DNA of 64,000 nucleotides from Pseudomonas sp. NC02 (GTDB lineage Bacteria > Pseudomonadota > Gammaproteobacteria > Pseudomonadales > Pseudomonadaceae). Positions 39,273 through 48,481 of this stretch are shown here, one piece after another. The notes below the pieces were generated by a model. It made no database searches. It saw only the letters and a list, made by a program, of their open reading frames with translations, and had not been told where the DNA came from. Position 1 is the first letter of the stretch; every line of letters starts with the position of its first letter. The stretch is taken from the NCBI RefSeq assembly GCF_002874965.1, contig NZ_CP025624.1:6758001-6822000 (forward strand), written 5' to 3'. A program made the position numbers and the translations under genes.

Positions 39273-40307
39273 ATGCTGACGATCTACTCGGACGATCACC
39301 ACCTGCACCATGGCCGGTGCGAGTTGATGGACGGGCAACTGATGCCCTGTTTTGAAATGCCCTCGCGCGCCGACCATGTGTTGCAACGGGTCAAGGACCG
39401 CGAACTGGGCCCGGTGCAAGCGCCTGAGGATTTTGGCCTGGCGCCGCTGCAACGTATTCACAGCCCCGCGTACCTGGACTTCTTCAAAGGCGCCTGGCAA
39501 CGCTGGACGGCATTTGGCCAGGACGGAGACTTGCTGCCCTACACCTGGCCCGCACGCACCTTGCGCCGGGTCATCCCCACCAGCCTGCACGGCCAGCTCG
39601 GCTATTACAGTTTCGATGGCGGCGCGCCGATCACCGCCGGTACCTGGCAAGCGGCCTACAGCGCGGCGCAAGTTGCACTCACCGCGCAACAGGCGATCCA
39701 GCAAGGCGCCCGCAGTGCCTTCGCCCTGTGCCGTCCGCCCGGGCACCACGCCGCCAGCGACTTGATGGGCGGATATTGCTACCTCAACAACGCGGCGATC
39801 GCAGCCCAGGCGTTTCTCGACCAGGGCCACACAAAGGTGGCCATCCTTGACGTGGACTACCACCACGGCAACGGTACCCAGTCGATTTTCTACGAGCGCG
39901 ACGATGTGCTGTTCACCTCGATCCACGGCCATCCGGAGGCGGAATTTCCGTTCTTCCTGGGCTACGCCGACGAGTTGGGCGAAGGCGCCGGTGAAGGTTT
40001 CAACTTCAATTACCCGCTGCCCGCAGGTTCTGGCTGGGATCGCTGGAGCGCCGCGCTGGAGCAGGCCTGCGGGGATATCGAGCGCTACGGCGCCGACATC
40101 ATCGTGGTCTCGCTGGGCGTCGACACCTTCAAGGACGACCCGATCTCCCAGTTCAAGCTCGACAGCCCCGACTACCTGGCGATGGGCGCGCGAATCGCCC
40201 GCCTCGGCAAACCGACGCTGTTTGTGATGGAAGGCGGCTACGCCGTGGAAGAAATCGGCATCAATGCCGTCAACGTTCTCGAAGGTTTTGAGGGATTCGC
40301 CCAATGA
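39273..40307 (+). CDS. Acetylpolyamine amidohydrolase (class II HDAC-like)
   Basis: A 344-residue zinc deacetylase that removes acetyl groups from acetylpolyamines such as acetylputrescine. The arginase-deacetylase fold motifs are intact. They include RPPGHHA with the His pair, [12 protein letters not shown], and [11 protein letters not shown] with the Asp and His zinc ligands. [11 protein letters not shown] carries the second Asp, and [11 protein letters not shown] is also present. Its length equals that of bacterial AphA-type enzymes rather than acetoin AcuC. The ATG at 39273 follows GCGGAGAA. The stop overlaps the next start (ATGA). Confidence 0.92.
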   Translation: MLTIYSDDHHLHHGRCELMDGQLMPCFEMPSRADHVLQRVKDRELGPVQAPEDFGLAPLQRIHSPAYLDFFKGAWQRWTAFGQDGDLLPYTWPARTLRRVIPTSLHGQLGYYSFDGGAPITAGTWQAAYSAAQVALTAQQAIQQGARSAFALCRPPGHHAASDLMGGYCYLNNAAIAAQAFLDQGHTKVAILDVDYHHGNGTQSIFYERDDVLFTSIHGHPEAEFPFFLGYADELGEGAGEGFNFNYPLPAGSGWDRWSAALEQACGDIERYGADIIVVSLGVDTFKDDPISQFKLDSPDYLAMGARIARLGKPTLFVMEGGYAVEEIGINAVNVLEGFEGFAQ

Positions 40308-41395
40308 ACATGCTCAAGCATCTCGTCCTCTGCGCCGCCGTGCTGAGCGGGGCCGCGCACGCCGAAGAAAGAACCCTGCGGGTCTACAACTGGTTCGACT
40401 ACATCACGCCCAAGGCCCTGGAAGATTTCAAGGCGCAGAACCCCAGCGTCAAGCTGGTCTACGACATCTTCGACACCAACGAAGCCCTGGAGGCCAAGCT
40501 GCTGACCGGCAACTCCGGCTATGACGTGGTGGTGCCGTCCAACGTGTTCCTGGCCAAGCAGATCGAAGCCTCGGTGTTCCAGCCGCTGGACCGCAGCAAA
40601 CTGCCCAACTGGAACCACCTCGATCCCAAGTTGATGAAGCTGATCGAGGCCAACGACCCCGGCAATAAATTCGCCGTGCCCTACATGTACGGCACCATCC
40701 TGATCGGCTTCAACCCGGACAAGGTCAAGGCCGCGCTGGGGGCCAACGCCCCCGTGGACAGCTGGGACCTGATCTTCAACGTCGAGAACATCAGCAAGCT
40801 CAAGCAATGCGGCGTGGCGCTGCTGGATTCGCCGTCGGAAATCCTGCCCCTGGCCTTGCAACACCTGGGCCTGGACCCCAACAGCAGCAACCCGGCGGAC
40901 TATGTCAAAGCCGAAGCACTGCTGATGAAGATCCGCCCGTACATCACCTATTTCCACTCGTCCAAGTACATGGCTGACATTGCCAACGGCGACATCTGCG
41001 TGGCGGTCGGCTATTCCGGCAGCTTCTCCCAGGCCGCCAACCGCGCCAAGGAAGCCAAGAACGGTGTGACCGTGGACATGCGCCTGCCGAAAGAAGGTGC
41101 GCCAATCTGGTTCGATATGCTCGCGATCCCCAAAGGAGCCAAGGACCCGGAAGACGCCTACGCCTTTATCAACTACCTGCTGCAACCGGGCGTGATCGCG
41201 CCGATCAGCGATTTTGTCGGTTACCCCAACCCCAACAAGGACGCCACCGGGTTGGTGGATCCGGCGATTCGCAACAACCCCAACCTGTACCCGACCGAGG
41301 CGGCCATGACCACGCTGTATACCCTCAAGCCCCTGGGACGTGACGCCGAACGAGCCAGGACCCGCGCCTGGACCAAGATCAAGTCCGGCACCTGA
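40304..41395 (+). CDS. Periplasmic polyamine-binding protein (PotF/SpuD-like)
   Basis: A 363-residue exported binding protein with signal [38 protein letters not shown] is the family opening, and [14 protein letters not shown] and the [14 protein letters not shown] hinge motif are seen. It overlaps the deacetylase gene by four bases (ATGA), so the two are translationally coupled. No permease or ATPase gene follows, so it must use a transporter encoded elsewhere. The ligand is inferred to be an acetylated polyamine or putrescine. Confidence 0.92.
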   Translation: MNMLKHLVLCAAVLSGAAHAEERTLRVYNWFDYITPKALEDFKAQNPSVKLVYDIFDTNEALEAKLLTGNSGYDVVVPSNVFLAKQIEASVFQPLDRSKLPNWNHLDPKLMKLIEANDPGNKFAVPYMYGTILIGFNPDKVKAALGANAPVDSWDLIFNVENISKLKQCGVALLDSPSEILPLALQHLGLDPNSSNPADYVKAEALLMKIRPYITYFHSSKYMADIANGDICVAVGYSGSFSQAANRAKEAKNGVTVDMRLPKEGAPIWFDMLAIPKGAKDPEDAYAFINYLLQPGVIAPISDFVGYPNPNKDATGLVDPAIRNNPNLYPTEAAMTTLYTLKPLGRDAERARTRAWTKIKSGT

Positions 41396-41416
41396 TCGGT
41401 TGCCGCCGGTTGCGCC

Positions 41417-42979
41417 TCAGTGCGCAACTGGCGCTTGCCAAACCTGGCCCAAGCGCTTCAACGCCTGGCTGATCTGCGCCTCGGGCACGGCAGCAAACCC
41501 CAACACCAATCCGGCACGCTGATCCTGCGGCGTGAGTGACTCCGGCAGCCAATAGCTGCTCAAGCCATTGACCTCCACACCCACCGCCGCCGCCTGTTGG
41601 ATCAGCGCCTGTTCCCGCGCCAGGCTGTCGACCCGAACGGTCAGGTGCAGCCCGGCCGCCACCGACGGCAGGCGGCCAACGCCTTCAATGTCGGCGGGCC
41701 ATTCGGCCAATAGCGCATTGAGCCGGCTCTGCGCGGCGCGGCGCATGCGGCGTACATGGCGCTGGAAATGCCCGGTCGCCATGAACTCCGCCATCACCGC
41801 CTGAGTGCTGACTTCCGAGTGGCGCACGTCCACCGCGCGGCGCCGGGCAAAGGCCTGGACCAGGCCGACCGGCAACACCAGGTAACCCAGGCGCAGCGCC
41901 GGAAAGGCCACCTTGCCGAAGGTCCCGACATACAGCACCCGCCCCGTACGATCGAGGGCCGCCAGTGGCGCCAGGGGCGCGCCGCTGTAGCGGTACTCAC
42001 CGTCGTAGTCATCCTCGACGATCCAGCCGCCCGTACGCTCGGCCCAGGCCAGCAGTTCCAGGCGCCGGGCCAGGCTCATCACCACGCCGGTGGGGTATTG
42101 ATGGGACGGGGTGACGTAGGCCAGGCGGCAACCGCCGAGGCGGTTCAAGGCAGCGCAGTCGATGCCCTCGCTGTCCACCGTCACGCCATGCAATTGGCCG
42201 CCCGCCACCGCGAACGCATGGCCTGCTGCCCGATACCCCGGATTCTCGATGGCAACCTCATCGCCGGGCTCCACCAGCAGCTGTGCACAAAGGCTGATTG
42301 CCTGCTGCGCGCCACTGGTGATCACTATTTGCTCAGCCGTGCACTGCATACCGCGAGAACTGCGTAGATAGGCCGCAATCAATCCACGCAGGCGCGCGTC
42401 GCCCGCCGGGTCGCCATAACACAGTTGCTGCAAGTCCGGCTTGCGCCAGAAAGCCGCATTCAGCTTGGCCCACACGTCAAACGGGAACAGATCGAAAGCC
42501 GGTACGCCCACCCTGAAAGCCCTCGGCGGACCACTGGGCGGAAGCGCCAAATGATTGTTTTCCACCCGCGCCAGCGCACCGCTGTGGATAACTTGACTGG
42601 ACGAAAACACAGGTAAATCCGGCCGATTTGTGGATAAACCTGGGGGTAAGCCTGTTGATAACCCTGTGGACACTTTTGTGGATAGTTTTTTTGCGGGCGT
42701 CGACGTCTGCGGCAATTGCGCCACATAGGTGCCATCACCCACGCGGCCTTCGATAAATCCTTCGGCATACAGTTGGTCGTAAGCGCGAACCACACTGTTG
42801 CGCGAGATCGACAGCGCGGCCGCCAGGTCACGGCTGGCGGGGAGCCGGGTGCCACTGACCAACCGGCCATCCAGTACTCGCTGGCGCAGCGCCTGATAGA
42901 GCTGGCGGGTGAGTCCCTGGCGGCGGTCCAACTCGATACCCGCCGGGTTGAACGAGAGCGGTGGTTCTAACGCAGGCAT
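41417..42979 (-). CDS. MocR-type regulator (GntR helix-turn-helix plus aminotransferase domain)
   Basis: A 520-residue MocR/PdxR-like regulator. The GntR DNA-binding domain is at about 15-85 (GTRLPASRDLAAALSISRNS). A class I aminotransferase domain from about 150 has the PLP lysine region VLYVGTFGKVAFPALRLGYL. The linker at about 95-115 is unusual, with tetrapeptide-like repeats KLSTKVSTGLSTGLPPGLST encoded by tandem DnaA-box-like DNA. MocR proteins often control vitamin B6, GABA or amino-acid genes next door. This one is divergent from a PaiB-GNAT-GNAT operon. Confidence 0.92.
   Translation of the reverse strand: MPALEPPLSFNPAGIELDRRQGLTRQLYQALRQRVLDGRLVSGTRLPASRDLAAALSISRNSVVRAYDQLYAEGFIEGRVGDGTYVAQLPQTSTPAKKLSTKVSTGLSTGLPPGLSTNRPDLPVFSSSQVIHSGALARVENNHLALPPSGPPRAFRVGVPAFDLFPFDVWAKLNAAFWRKPDLQQLCYGDPAGDARLRGLIAAYLRSSRGMQCTAEQIVITSGAQQAISLCAQLLVEPGDEVAIENPGYRAAGHAFAVAGGQLHGVTVDSEGIDCAALNRLGGCRLAYVTPSHQYPTGVVMSLARRLELLAWAERTGGWIVEDDYDGEYRYSGAPLAPLAALDRTGRVLYVGTFGKVAFPALRLGYLVLPVGLVQAFARRRAVDVRHSEVSTQAVMAEFMATGHFQRHVRRMRRAAQSRLNALLAEWPADIEGVGRLPSVAAGLHLTVRVDSLAREQALIQQAAAVGVEVNGLSSYWLPESLTPQDQRAGLVLGFAAVPEAQISQALKRLGQVWQAPVAH
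42583..42685 (-). repeat. Cluster of DnaA-box-like 9-mers inside the MocR gene
   Basis: On the minus strand, perfect TTATCCACA occurs at 42583-42591 and 42629-42637. TTATCAACA is at 42653-42661, GTGTCCACA at 42665-42673 and CTATCCACA at 42677-42685. The last three are exactly 12 bases apart and encode the Leu-Ser-Thr repeats of the linker. Confidence 0.75.
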
Positions 42980-42991
42980 GGAATTGGACCT

Positions 42992-43049
42992 ATAAAATTG
43001 ACTGTAGATGGCTCTTACAACGAACCAATAGCCTGCCTAGGATGCAGGC
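42992..43049. promoter_or_regulatory. Divergent MocR / PaiB-operon promoter region
   Basis: On the minus strand TTGTAA (43020-43015), 17 bases and TTTTAT (42997-42992) form a likely MocR promoter. On the plus strand CTTACA and TAGGAT (43038-43043) with 18-base spacing could serve the PaiB operon, so the two overlap. A dyad GCCTGC-N7-GCAGGC (43031-43049) covers the plus-strand -10. Confidence 0.4.
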
Positions 43050-43069
43050 ATTCGCCAAGGAAAATCTTC

Positions 43070-43705
43070 ATGTACACACCACGCGCCTTTGCCCTCGATG
43101 ACTTGCCCGAAATCCAGCAACTGATCCAGCACACGCGCCTGGCGCAACTGGTGACCTTGGGCGAACAAGGCCTGCAAGCCAGCCATTTGCCGCTGCTGCT
43201 CAACCCGGATGAAGGGCCCAACGGCACCCTTTACGGGCACATGGCCAAGGCCAATCGCCAATGGCAGGACCTGCAAAATGGCGGCGAGGCCCTGGTGATT
43301 TTTGCCGGGGCCGAGGCCTACGTCAGTCCGTCGTTCTACCCGGCCAAGGCCGAACACGGCAAAGTGGTGCCGACCTGGAATTACATCGCGGTACACGCCT
43401 ACGGCACCGGCGAAGTGTTCACCGAAGCCGAGCGCCTGCTCGAACTGGTCAGCGCCCTCACCGACCGCCATGAAGGCAATCGCGCCCAACCCTGGAAAGT
43501 CAGCGACGCCCCGGCCGACTACATCGACGGCATGCTCAAGGCCATTGTCGGCTTTGCCCTGCCGATCCAGCGCCTGGAAGGCAAACGCAAACTCAGCCAG
43601 AACCGCAGCCCGGCGGACATCGCCGGTGTTCGCGACGGCCTGGCCGCCAGCACCGACGTACGCGACCAGACCCTCGCCCGCTTTATTCCCAAGGAGCCAT
43701 CATGA
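43070..43705 (+). CDS. PaiB-type FMN-binding protein
   Basis: A 211-residue split-barrel flavin-binding protein of the PaiB (FMN-binding negative transcriptional regulator) family, starting MYTPRAFALDDLPEIQQLIQ. Typical strings are GHMAKANRQWQ, AYVSPSFYPAKAEHGKVVPT and WNYIAVHAYG. Its actual role may be enzymatic or regulatory. The ATG at 43070 follows AAGGAAAA. The stop overlaps the next gene (ATGA), so it is co-translated with a GNAT enzyme, reminiscent of paiA-paiB of Bacillus. Confidence 0.9.
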   Translation: MYTPRAFALDDLPEIQQLIQHTRLAQLVTLGEQGLQASHLPLLLNPDEGPNGTLYGHMAKANRQWQDLQNGGEALVIFAGAEAYVSPSFYPAKAEHGKVVPTWNYIAVHAYGTGEVFTEAERLLELVSALTDRHEGNRAQPWKVSDAPADYIDGMLKAIVGFALPIQRLEGKRKLSQNRSPADIAGVRDGLAASTDVRDQTLARFIPKEPS

Positions 43706-44148
43706 GCCAGATCGAAATCCGCCAGGTCAGCGCCGCCGACCACGCCGCTTGGTTGCCCCTGTGGCAAGCCTACTTGCGCTTCTACAACACCGAGCTGCCC
43801 GACGCCGTCAGCCAGAACACCTGGCAACGCTTGATCGACGCCAATGAGCCGACCCACTCGGCCCTGGCCTGGCAGGACGGCAAGGCCGTAGGCATGGTCA
43901 ATTTCATCTACCACCGTTCCAACTGGAGCATCGAGAACTCCTGCTACCTGCAGGATTTGCTGGTAGATCCGGCCCAGCGCGGCACCGGCGTCGGCCGCAA
44001 GCTGATCGAATTCGTCTACGCCACCGCCAAGGCCGACGGTTGCTGCAAGGTCCACTGGCTGACCCACGAGACCAACGCCACCGCCATCCAGCTGTACGAA
44101 CGCATCGCCGAACGCCCTGGTTTTATCCAGTTTCGCAAAGGTCTTTAA
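43702..44148 (+). CDS. GNAT-family N-acetyltransferase
   Basis: A 148-residue single GNAT domain that moves acetyl from acetyl-CoA to an amine. The acetyl-CoA loop reads LVDPAQRGTGVGRKLIEF. The conserved end GCCKVHWLTHETNATAIQLYE is complete. It overlaps the PaiB-like gene by four bases. The substrate is unknown; PaiA in Bacillus acetylates polyamines, and that parallel is only suggestive. Confidence 0.9.
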   Translation: MSQIEIRQVSAADHAAWLPLWQAYLRFYNTELPDAVSQNTWQRLIDANEPTHSALAWQDGKAVGMVNFIYHRSNWSIENSCYLQDLLVDPAQRGTGVGRKLIEFVYATAKADGCCKVHWLTHETNATAIQLYERIAERPGFIQFRKGL

Positions 44149-44161
44149 GGAGAAGCACAGC

Positions 44162-44833
44162 ATGACGACATCATTGGCCGACTGGAAAGGTGTCCCGGCG
44201 CCCACCGTCACCCTTATCGAAGGGCGCTTCGTGCGCCTGGAAAAACTCGACCCGGCCCGCCACGGCGATGACCTGTTCAACGCCCTGCAAGGCCCCGGCG
44301 CGGATCCGAAGCTGTGGGACTATTTGCCTTACGGCCCATTCCCCGAGCGCGCCGCCTTCGATGCCTGGCTGAACAACCACGCGTCCCACAGCGACCCGTA
44401 CTTCTTCAGTGTGATCGACAAGGCCAGCGGCGAGGTGCAAGGCATCCTCAGCCTGATGTCCATCGTGCCCGAGCAAGGCCGCATTGAAATCGGCCACGTG
44501 ACCTTCGGCGCCCCGATGCAACGTTCACCGAAAAGCACCGAGGCGGTGTACCTGCTGGCCAGGCACTCGTTCGAGCTGGGCAATCGTCGCCTGGAGTGGA
44601 AGTGCAACAACGCCAACGCCCGCTCCAAAAACGCCGCCGAGCGTTTGGGTTTCAGTTTTGAAGGGGTGTTTCGCCAGCACACCGTGGTCAAGGGCCGCAA
44701 CCGGGATACGGCGTGGTACTCGATCCTGGATGGGGAATGGCCGGCGATTGGGGCGGGGTTTGAGCGGTGGCTGTCAGATGCCAACCAGACCGGTTCGGGA
44801 CAGTTGAAAACGCTGGTGGAGTGCCGTACCTAA
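44162..44833 (+). CDS. GNAT acetyltransferase, RimJ/RimL type
   Basis: A 223-residue acetyltransferase of the RimJ/RimL-like branch. Strings include EGRFVRLEKLDPARHGDDLF, IEIGHVTFGAPMQRSPKSTE and RLEWKCNNANARSKNAAERL, then FEGVFRQHTVVKGRNRDTAW. It starts 13 bases after the previous GNAT gene behind AAGGAGAA and is the third gene of the operon. The target amine or protein is unknown. Confidence 0.9.
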   Translation: MTTSLADWKGVPAPTVTLIEGRFVRLEKLDPARHGDDLFNALQGPGADPKLWDYLPYGPFPERAAFDAWLNNHASHSDPYFFSVIDKASGEVQGILSLMSIVPEQGRIEIGHVTFGAPMQRSPKSTEAVYLLARHSFELGNRRLEWKCNNANARSKNAAERLGFSFEGVFRQHTVVKGRNRDTAWYSILDGEWPAIGAGFERWLSDANQTGSGQLKTLVECRT

Positions 44834-44855
44834 GCCACCCTGCCACCCCCTGACA

Positions 44856-44949
44856 AATGTGGGAGCGGGCTTGCTCGCGAAAGCGGTGTATCAGTCACGA
44901 ATGTATCAGCTGACCCACCGTCATCGCGGGCAAGCCCGGCTCCCACATT
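44856..44949. repeat. REPIN-type inverted repeat, right arm diverged
   Basis: AATGTGGGAGCGGGCTTGCT is mirrored by a right arm carrying changes (CATCGCGGGCAAGCCCGGCT). This suggests an older or decaying copy. Confidence 0.85.
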
Positions 44950-45034
44950 GTATCTTCAGCGTATCCGGGCCTTGTGCTCAGCCGAGGCGAATAGGCGAGC
45001 ATCTATAGATCAAACACCACGCCATCGCCTTTTC

Positions 45035-45310
45035 CTACAAGCTTCTGCGAACCTTCACAACTCCCATCTTCAACCCAAACGGCCTGAACACTGCGTTCAA
45101 CGACTTCAGCGTCTGATTGCCCTCGCCATGTTCGATATGTACCAGCGTGCGTACGGAGATTTTGCACATCTTGGCAAACTGGCTCTGATGCAGCCCAGTG
45201 ACTTCCGTTCGCAGCCGGCGTACCGCCTCGGCTATTTCCAGCGTTCCCTCGGCCAATGCATCCTGAATGCTTTCGATCAACCGGGTTCGTTCTTCAACCG
45301 TCAGGCTCAT
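45035..45310 (-). CDS. Small XRE-type helix-turn-helix regulator
   Basis: A 91-residue protein with an N-terminal helical arm (MSLTVEERTRLIESIQDALA) and a Cro/XRE-type helix-turn-helix, GLHQSQFAKMCKISVRTLVH then HIEHGEGNQTLKSLNAVF. The ATG at 45310 follows an excellent AGGAGGTGA. It is divergent from a large autotransporter gene with an 87-base gap, so it is the likely regulator of that locus. It also resembles HipB-like antitoxin folds, but no toxin gene is adjacent. Confidence 0.82.
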   Translation of the reverse strand: MSLTVEERTRLIESIQDALAEGTLEIAEAVRRLRTEVTGLHQSQFAKMCKISVRTLVHIEHGEGNQTLKSLNAVFRPFGLKMGVVKVRRSL

Positions 45311-45397
45311 TTCAATCCCCGTCACCTCCTCGCCATCATTCTGTAAAAAACCTCCGCTATACAGGTCGACTCTTTTCCAAAAACAAGGTCGCCCGCC

Positions 45398-48370
45398 ATG
45401 CCCCCTTCGCCCCAGCGCCTTGCGCTCACTCTCGGCCTGCTGGTCAGCAGCGGTTTTGTCGATGCGGCGCCCACGCCAACCAAGACGCTGCAGATCGACA
45501 CGCCCACCACCACCGGGCAAACCCTGGGTGGCAGTGACTCGTTGACGATTTCGGCACCGGGCAGTATCACCACCTCCAAAGTCGCGGTGACCTTGAAGGA
45601 CGGCACCACCGGTAATGGCGTGGTGATCGACAACTCCGGCAGCATTACCTCCACGGGTGGCCGGGCCATCGACAGCAGCGGCAGCCTCACCGGTACGCGC
45701 AACTACAGCATCTACAACCGCGCCGGCGGCGTGATCCAGGGCGCCAACGACGCGCTGCGCATCGACAGCAATTTCGCCAGCGGCAGCCTGTTGATCGACA
45801 ACAGCGGCACCATTCGCTCCGCCACCGGCCAAGGGCTGGACCTGGATGCGATCCGCAGCTCCAACGTCACCACCACTATCATCAACCGCCAAGGCGGGCT
45901 GATTCGCGGCGACGCCAGCGACGGCATGAAGACCGGCGGCAACGCTACGATCACCAACTACGGCGAGATTTCCACCGGCGACACCCACTCGCGCGATGAC
46001 AAATTCGACGGCGTCGACATCGACTCCGCTACTGGCGTGACCGTCACCAACTACGGCCTCATCTCCGGCGGCCGCCACGGCATCACCACCGACCTGGGCG
46101 CCACGCTGACCAACTACGGCACGGTAATCGGCCGCAACGGCTCGGGCTTTGGTTCCGACGGCGATGGCACGGTGATCAACCACGGCACTATTACCGGCGC
46201 ATTTTCCGGACTGCAGCCGGACGGCGATGGTGACGGCGTGGACATCGACAAGATTGCCCACATCGAAAACTACGGAGTCATCCAGGGCGTCGGCGCCGGC
46301 GGTGTCGACAAGAACGGCTTTGCCAACGGCAGCGAAGGCATCGCCCTCGGTGGTGGCTATGTGTTCAACGGCGTGGGTGCATTGGTAAGCGGTGCCAACA
46401 ACGCGGTGCTGGTGGACGACGGCAGCGACGGCCCGGGACTTGCTGCAACCACCCTGATCAACCATGGCACCATTCAGGGCCTGAACGGCTTCGGCGTGAA
46501 GTTCGTCGGCGAGTTTGCCGACACGGTGGTCAACGCCGGCTTGATCAGCGGCAGCAACGGCCTGGCCCTGGATTTGGGCGGCGGCGATGACACGCTGACC
46601 CTGCTCGGCGGCAGCCGCTTTGTCGGCGTGGTGGATGGCGGCACCGGATATGACCGCGTGATCATGGACGACGCCGCCGGCGGCAGTTTCGGCGACAGCC
46701 GCAACTTCGAATGGCTGGACGTGAAGCAAGGCACCTGGACCCTCACCGGCAGCGGCGACTTCAGCGACGGCGGCGAGATTTTCAGCGGCGCCAAGCTGAT
46801 CAACCAGGGCGGGATCGCTGGCAACCTGACCGTCGATGAAGGCGGTATTTATGCCGGTGGCGGCAGTGTCGGCAGCCTGTTGGTCAAAGGCACCTTGCAG
46901 ACCAACACCACCCTCGGCACCGCCAGCATCACCCGCGACCTGACGATGACCAGCGGCTCGACCCTGGCCTATGGCGTGAATGCCGACGGCAGCAGCGCAC
47001 CGGTCCAGGTCGGCGGCACCGCGTACCTGAATGGCGCGACCCTGGCGGTCAATCCCGGCACCGGCACCTACCCGTGGCAGAGCCACTACACGGTACTGCA
47101 GGCCGGCAGCATCAATGGCACGTTCGGCAAGGTCACCAGCGACTATGCCTTCCTCACCCCCACCCTGGATTACAGCCCTACCCAGGTCGGCCTGACCTAT
47201 TCCCGCAATGACGTGGCGTTCAATCAGTTCGCCAACACCGGCAACGGCACCCGCGCCGCCAACGCCCTGGCGAGCCTGGGCAAGAACAACGCGTTGTACA
47301 ACGCCTTGCTCAACACCACCAACAGCAGCGCCGGTGCCGCCATCGAGCAATTGGCCGGCAGCAGCACCGCCAACCTGACCAGTGCCACCCTCGGCGCCAG
47401 CGCCCAGGTCGGCAACAGCATGTTGAACGCCATGCACCAACTGGGCGGCGGTGCCGGACTGCTGGTGGGCCTTGATCAAAAAGACACCCCCGTACTGGCC
47501 GCCACCGGCGTACCCGCCGAAGCCCGCAACCTCAACGACCCCAACGCCCGGGGCCGCCTGTGGCTGCAAGGTATCGGCAGCTACGGCAAGCTCGACGGCG
47601 ACCACGGCAGCAATGGCCTGACCCAGCGCACCAAAGGCAGCGTGCTGGGGGCCGATTGGGCGCTCGATTCGGACTGGCGCGTGGGCGTGCTGGGCGGTTA
47701 TTCGAAGACCGACCTGGACACCACCGGCGTCGACGGCAGCGTCGACAGCTGGCACGCCGGCGTCTACGCCATGCGCCAGAGCGGACCGCTGGCCTTGCGC
47801 CTGGGTGCTGCGTACAGCGGGCACCAGGGAGACAGTAAACGTACGGTGGCCTTTGACGGTTTCAACGATCGGCCCAAAGGTGACTACGACGCCGACAGCC
47901 AACAAGCCTTCGCCGAACTGGGTTATGCCATGGGCAGCGGGCGCCTGAGCGCCGAGCCATACGCCAACCTCGGCTACCAGCGCTACCACCGCGACAGCTA
48001 CAACGAAAAAGGCGGCGCCGCCGCCCTGCATGTCGACGGGCAAACCCAGGACAATTTCAGCAGCACCTTCGGCCTGCGCCTGGCGCACTTGAGCCAGCTG
48101 GACAACGGCATCAGTCTCACACCGCGGGTCAGCGCCGGCTGGAAGCACACCTACGGCGACGTAGACAGCAGCACCCGCCAGGCCTTCCTGATGGGCGGCA
48201 CCGCGTTCAACGTCGAAGGCAGCGCCCTGGACCGCGACAGCCTGTTGCTGGAAGCCGGGCTGGATGTAGGCCTGTCGGCACGCCATACCCTCGGCGTGGG
48301 CTACAGCGGCGAAATAGGCAGTAACAGCCGCAATCACGGGCTGATCGGGCAATGGCAGATGAGTTTTTAA
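45398..48370 (+). CDS. Classical (type Va) autotransporter with beta-helix passenger
   Basis: A 990-residue surface protein. A signal peptide (RLALTLGLLVSSGFVDA) precedes a Gly/Asn-rich beta-helix passenger at about 30-600. Repeats there read like VTNYGLISGGRHGITTDLG and VINHGTITGAFSG. An autochaperone-like region at about 600-700 follows. The 12-strand beta-barrel at about 715-990 ends in Phe (GLIGQWQMSF), the outer-membrane insertion signal. No protease motif is visible, so adhesion or aggregation is the likely role. TATACA at 45359-45364 may be its -10. Confidence 0.92.
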   Translation: MPPSPQRLALTLGLLVSSGFVDAAPTPTKTLQIDTPTTTGQTLGGSDSLTISAPGSITTSKVAVTLKDGTTGNGVVIDNSGSITSTGGRAIDSSGSLTGTRNYSIYNRAGGVIQGANDALRIDSNFASGSLLIDNSGTIRSATGQGLDLDAIRSSNVTTTIINRQGGLIRGDASDGMKTGGNATITNYGEISTGDTHSRDDKFDGVDIDSATGVTVTNYGLISGGRHGITTDLGATLTNYGTVIGRNGSGFGSDGDGTVINHGTITGAFSGLQPDGDGDGVDIDKIAHIENYGVIQGVGAGGVDKNGFANGSEGIALGGGYVFNGVGALVSGANNAVLVDDGSDGPGLAATTLINHGTIQGLNGFGVKFVGEFADTVVNAGLISGSNGLALDLGGGDDTLTLLGGSRFVGVVDGGTGYDRVIMDDAAGGSFGDSRNFEWLDVKQGTWTLTGSGDFSDGGEIFSGAKLINQGGIAGNLTVDEGGIYAGGGSVGSLLVKGTLQTNTTLGTASITRDLTMTSGSTLAYGVNADGSSAPVQVGGTAYLNGATLAVNPGTGTYPWQSHYTVLQAGSINGTFGKVTSDYAFLTPTLDYSPTQVGLTYSRNDVAFNQFANTGNGTRAANALASLGKNNALYNALLNTTNSSAGAAIEQLAGSSTANLTSATLGASAQVGNSMLNAMHQLGGGAGLLVGLDQKDTPVLAATGVPAEARNLNDPNARGRLWLQGIGSYGKLDGDHGSNGLTQRTKGSVLGADWALDSDWRVGVLGGYSKTDLDTTGVDGSVDSWHAGVYAMRQSGPLALRLGAAYSGHQGDSKRTVAFDGFNDRPKGDYDADSQQAFAELGYAMGSGRLSAEPYANLGYQRYHRDSYNEKGGAAALHVDGQTQDNFSSTFGLRLAHLSQLDNGISLTPRVSAGWKHTYGDVDSSTRQAFLMGGTAFNVEGSALDRDSLLLEAGLDVGLSARHTLGVGYSGEIGSNSRNHGLIGQWQMSF

Positions 48371-48481
48371 TCGCGGCCCACTAGAGACATCTCTGGCAGG
48401 CAAAGGGTGGATGGCCTGACATTTATCCGCCCTTTACCCCGCTAGATTCCCCGACCTCATACATCAAGAGGTCGGACCTGC

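Noticed and set aside
45311..48403. Minus-strand open frame of over 1000 codons running antisense through the whole autotransporter and fused in frame to the small XRE gene
   Set aside because: Only the last 91 codons have a family match and a ribosome site. The rest is low-complexity Val/Ala/Gly text, as expected when a GC-rich repetitive gene is read on the opposite strand.
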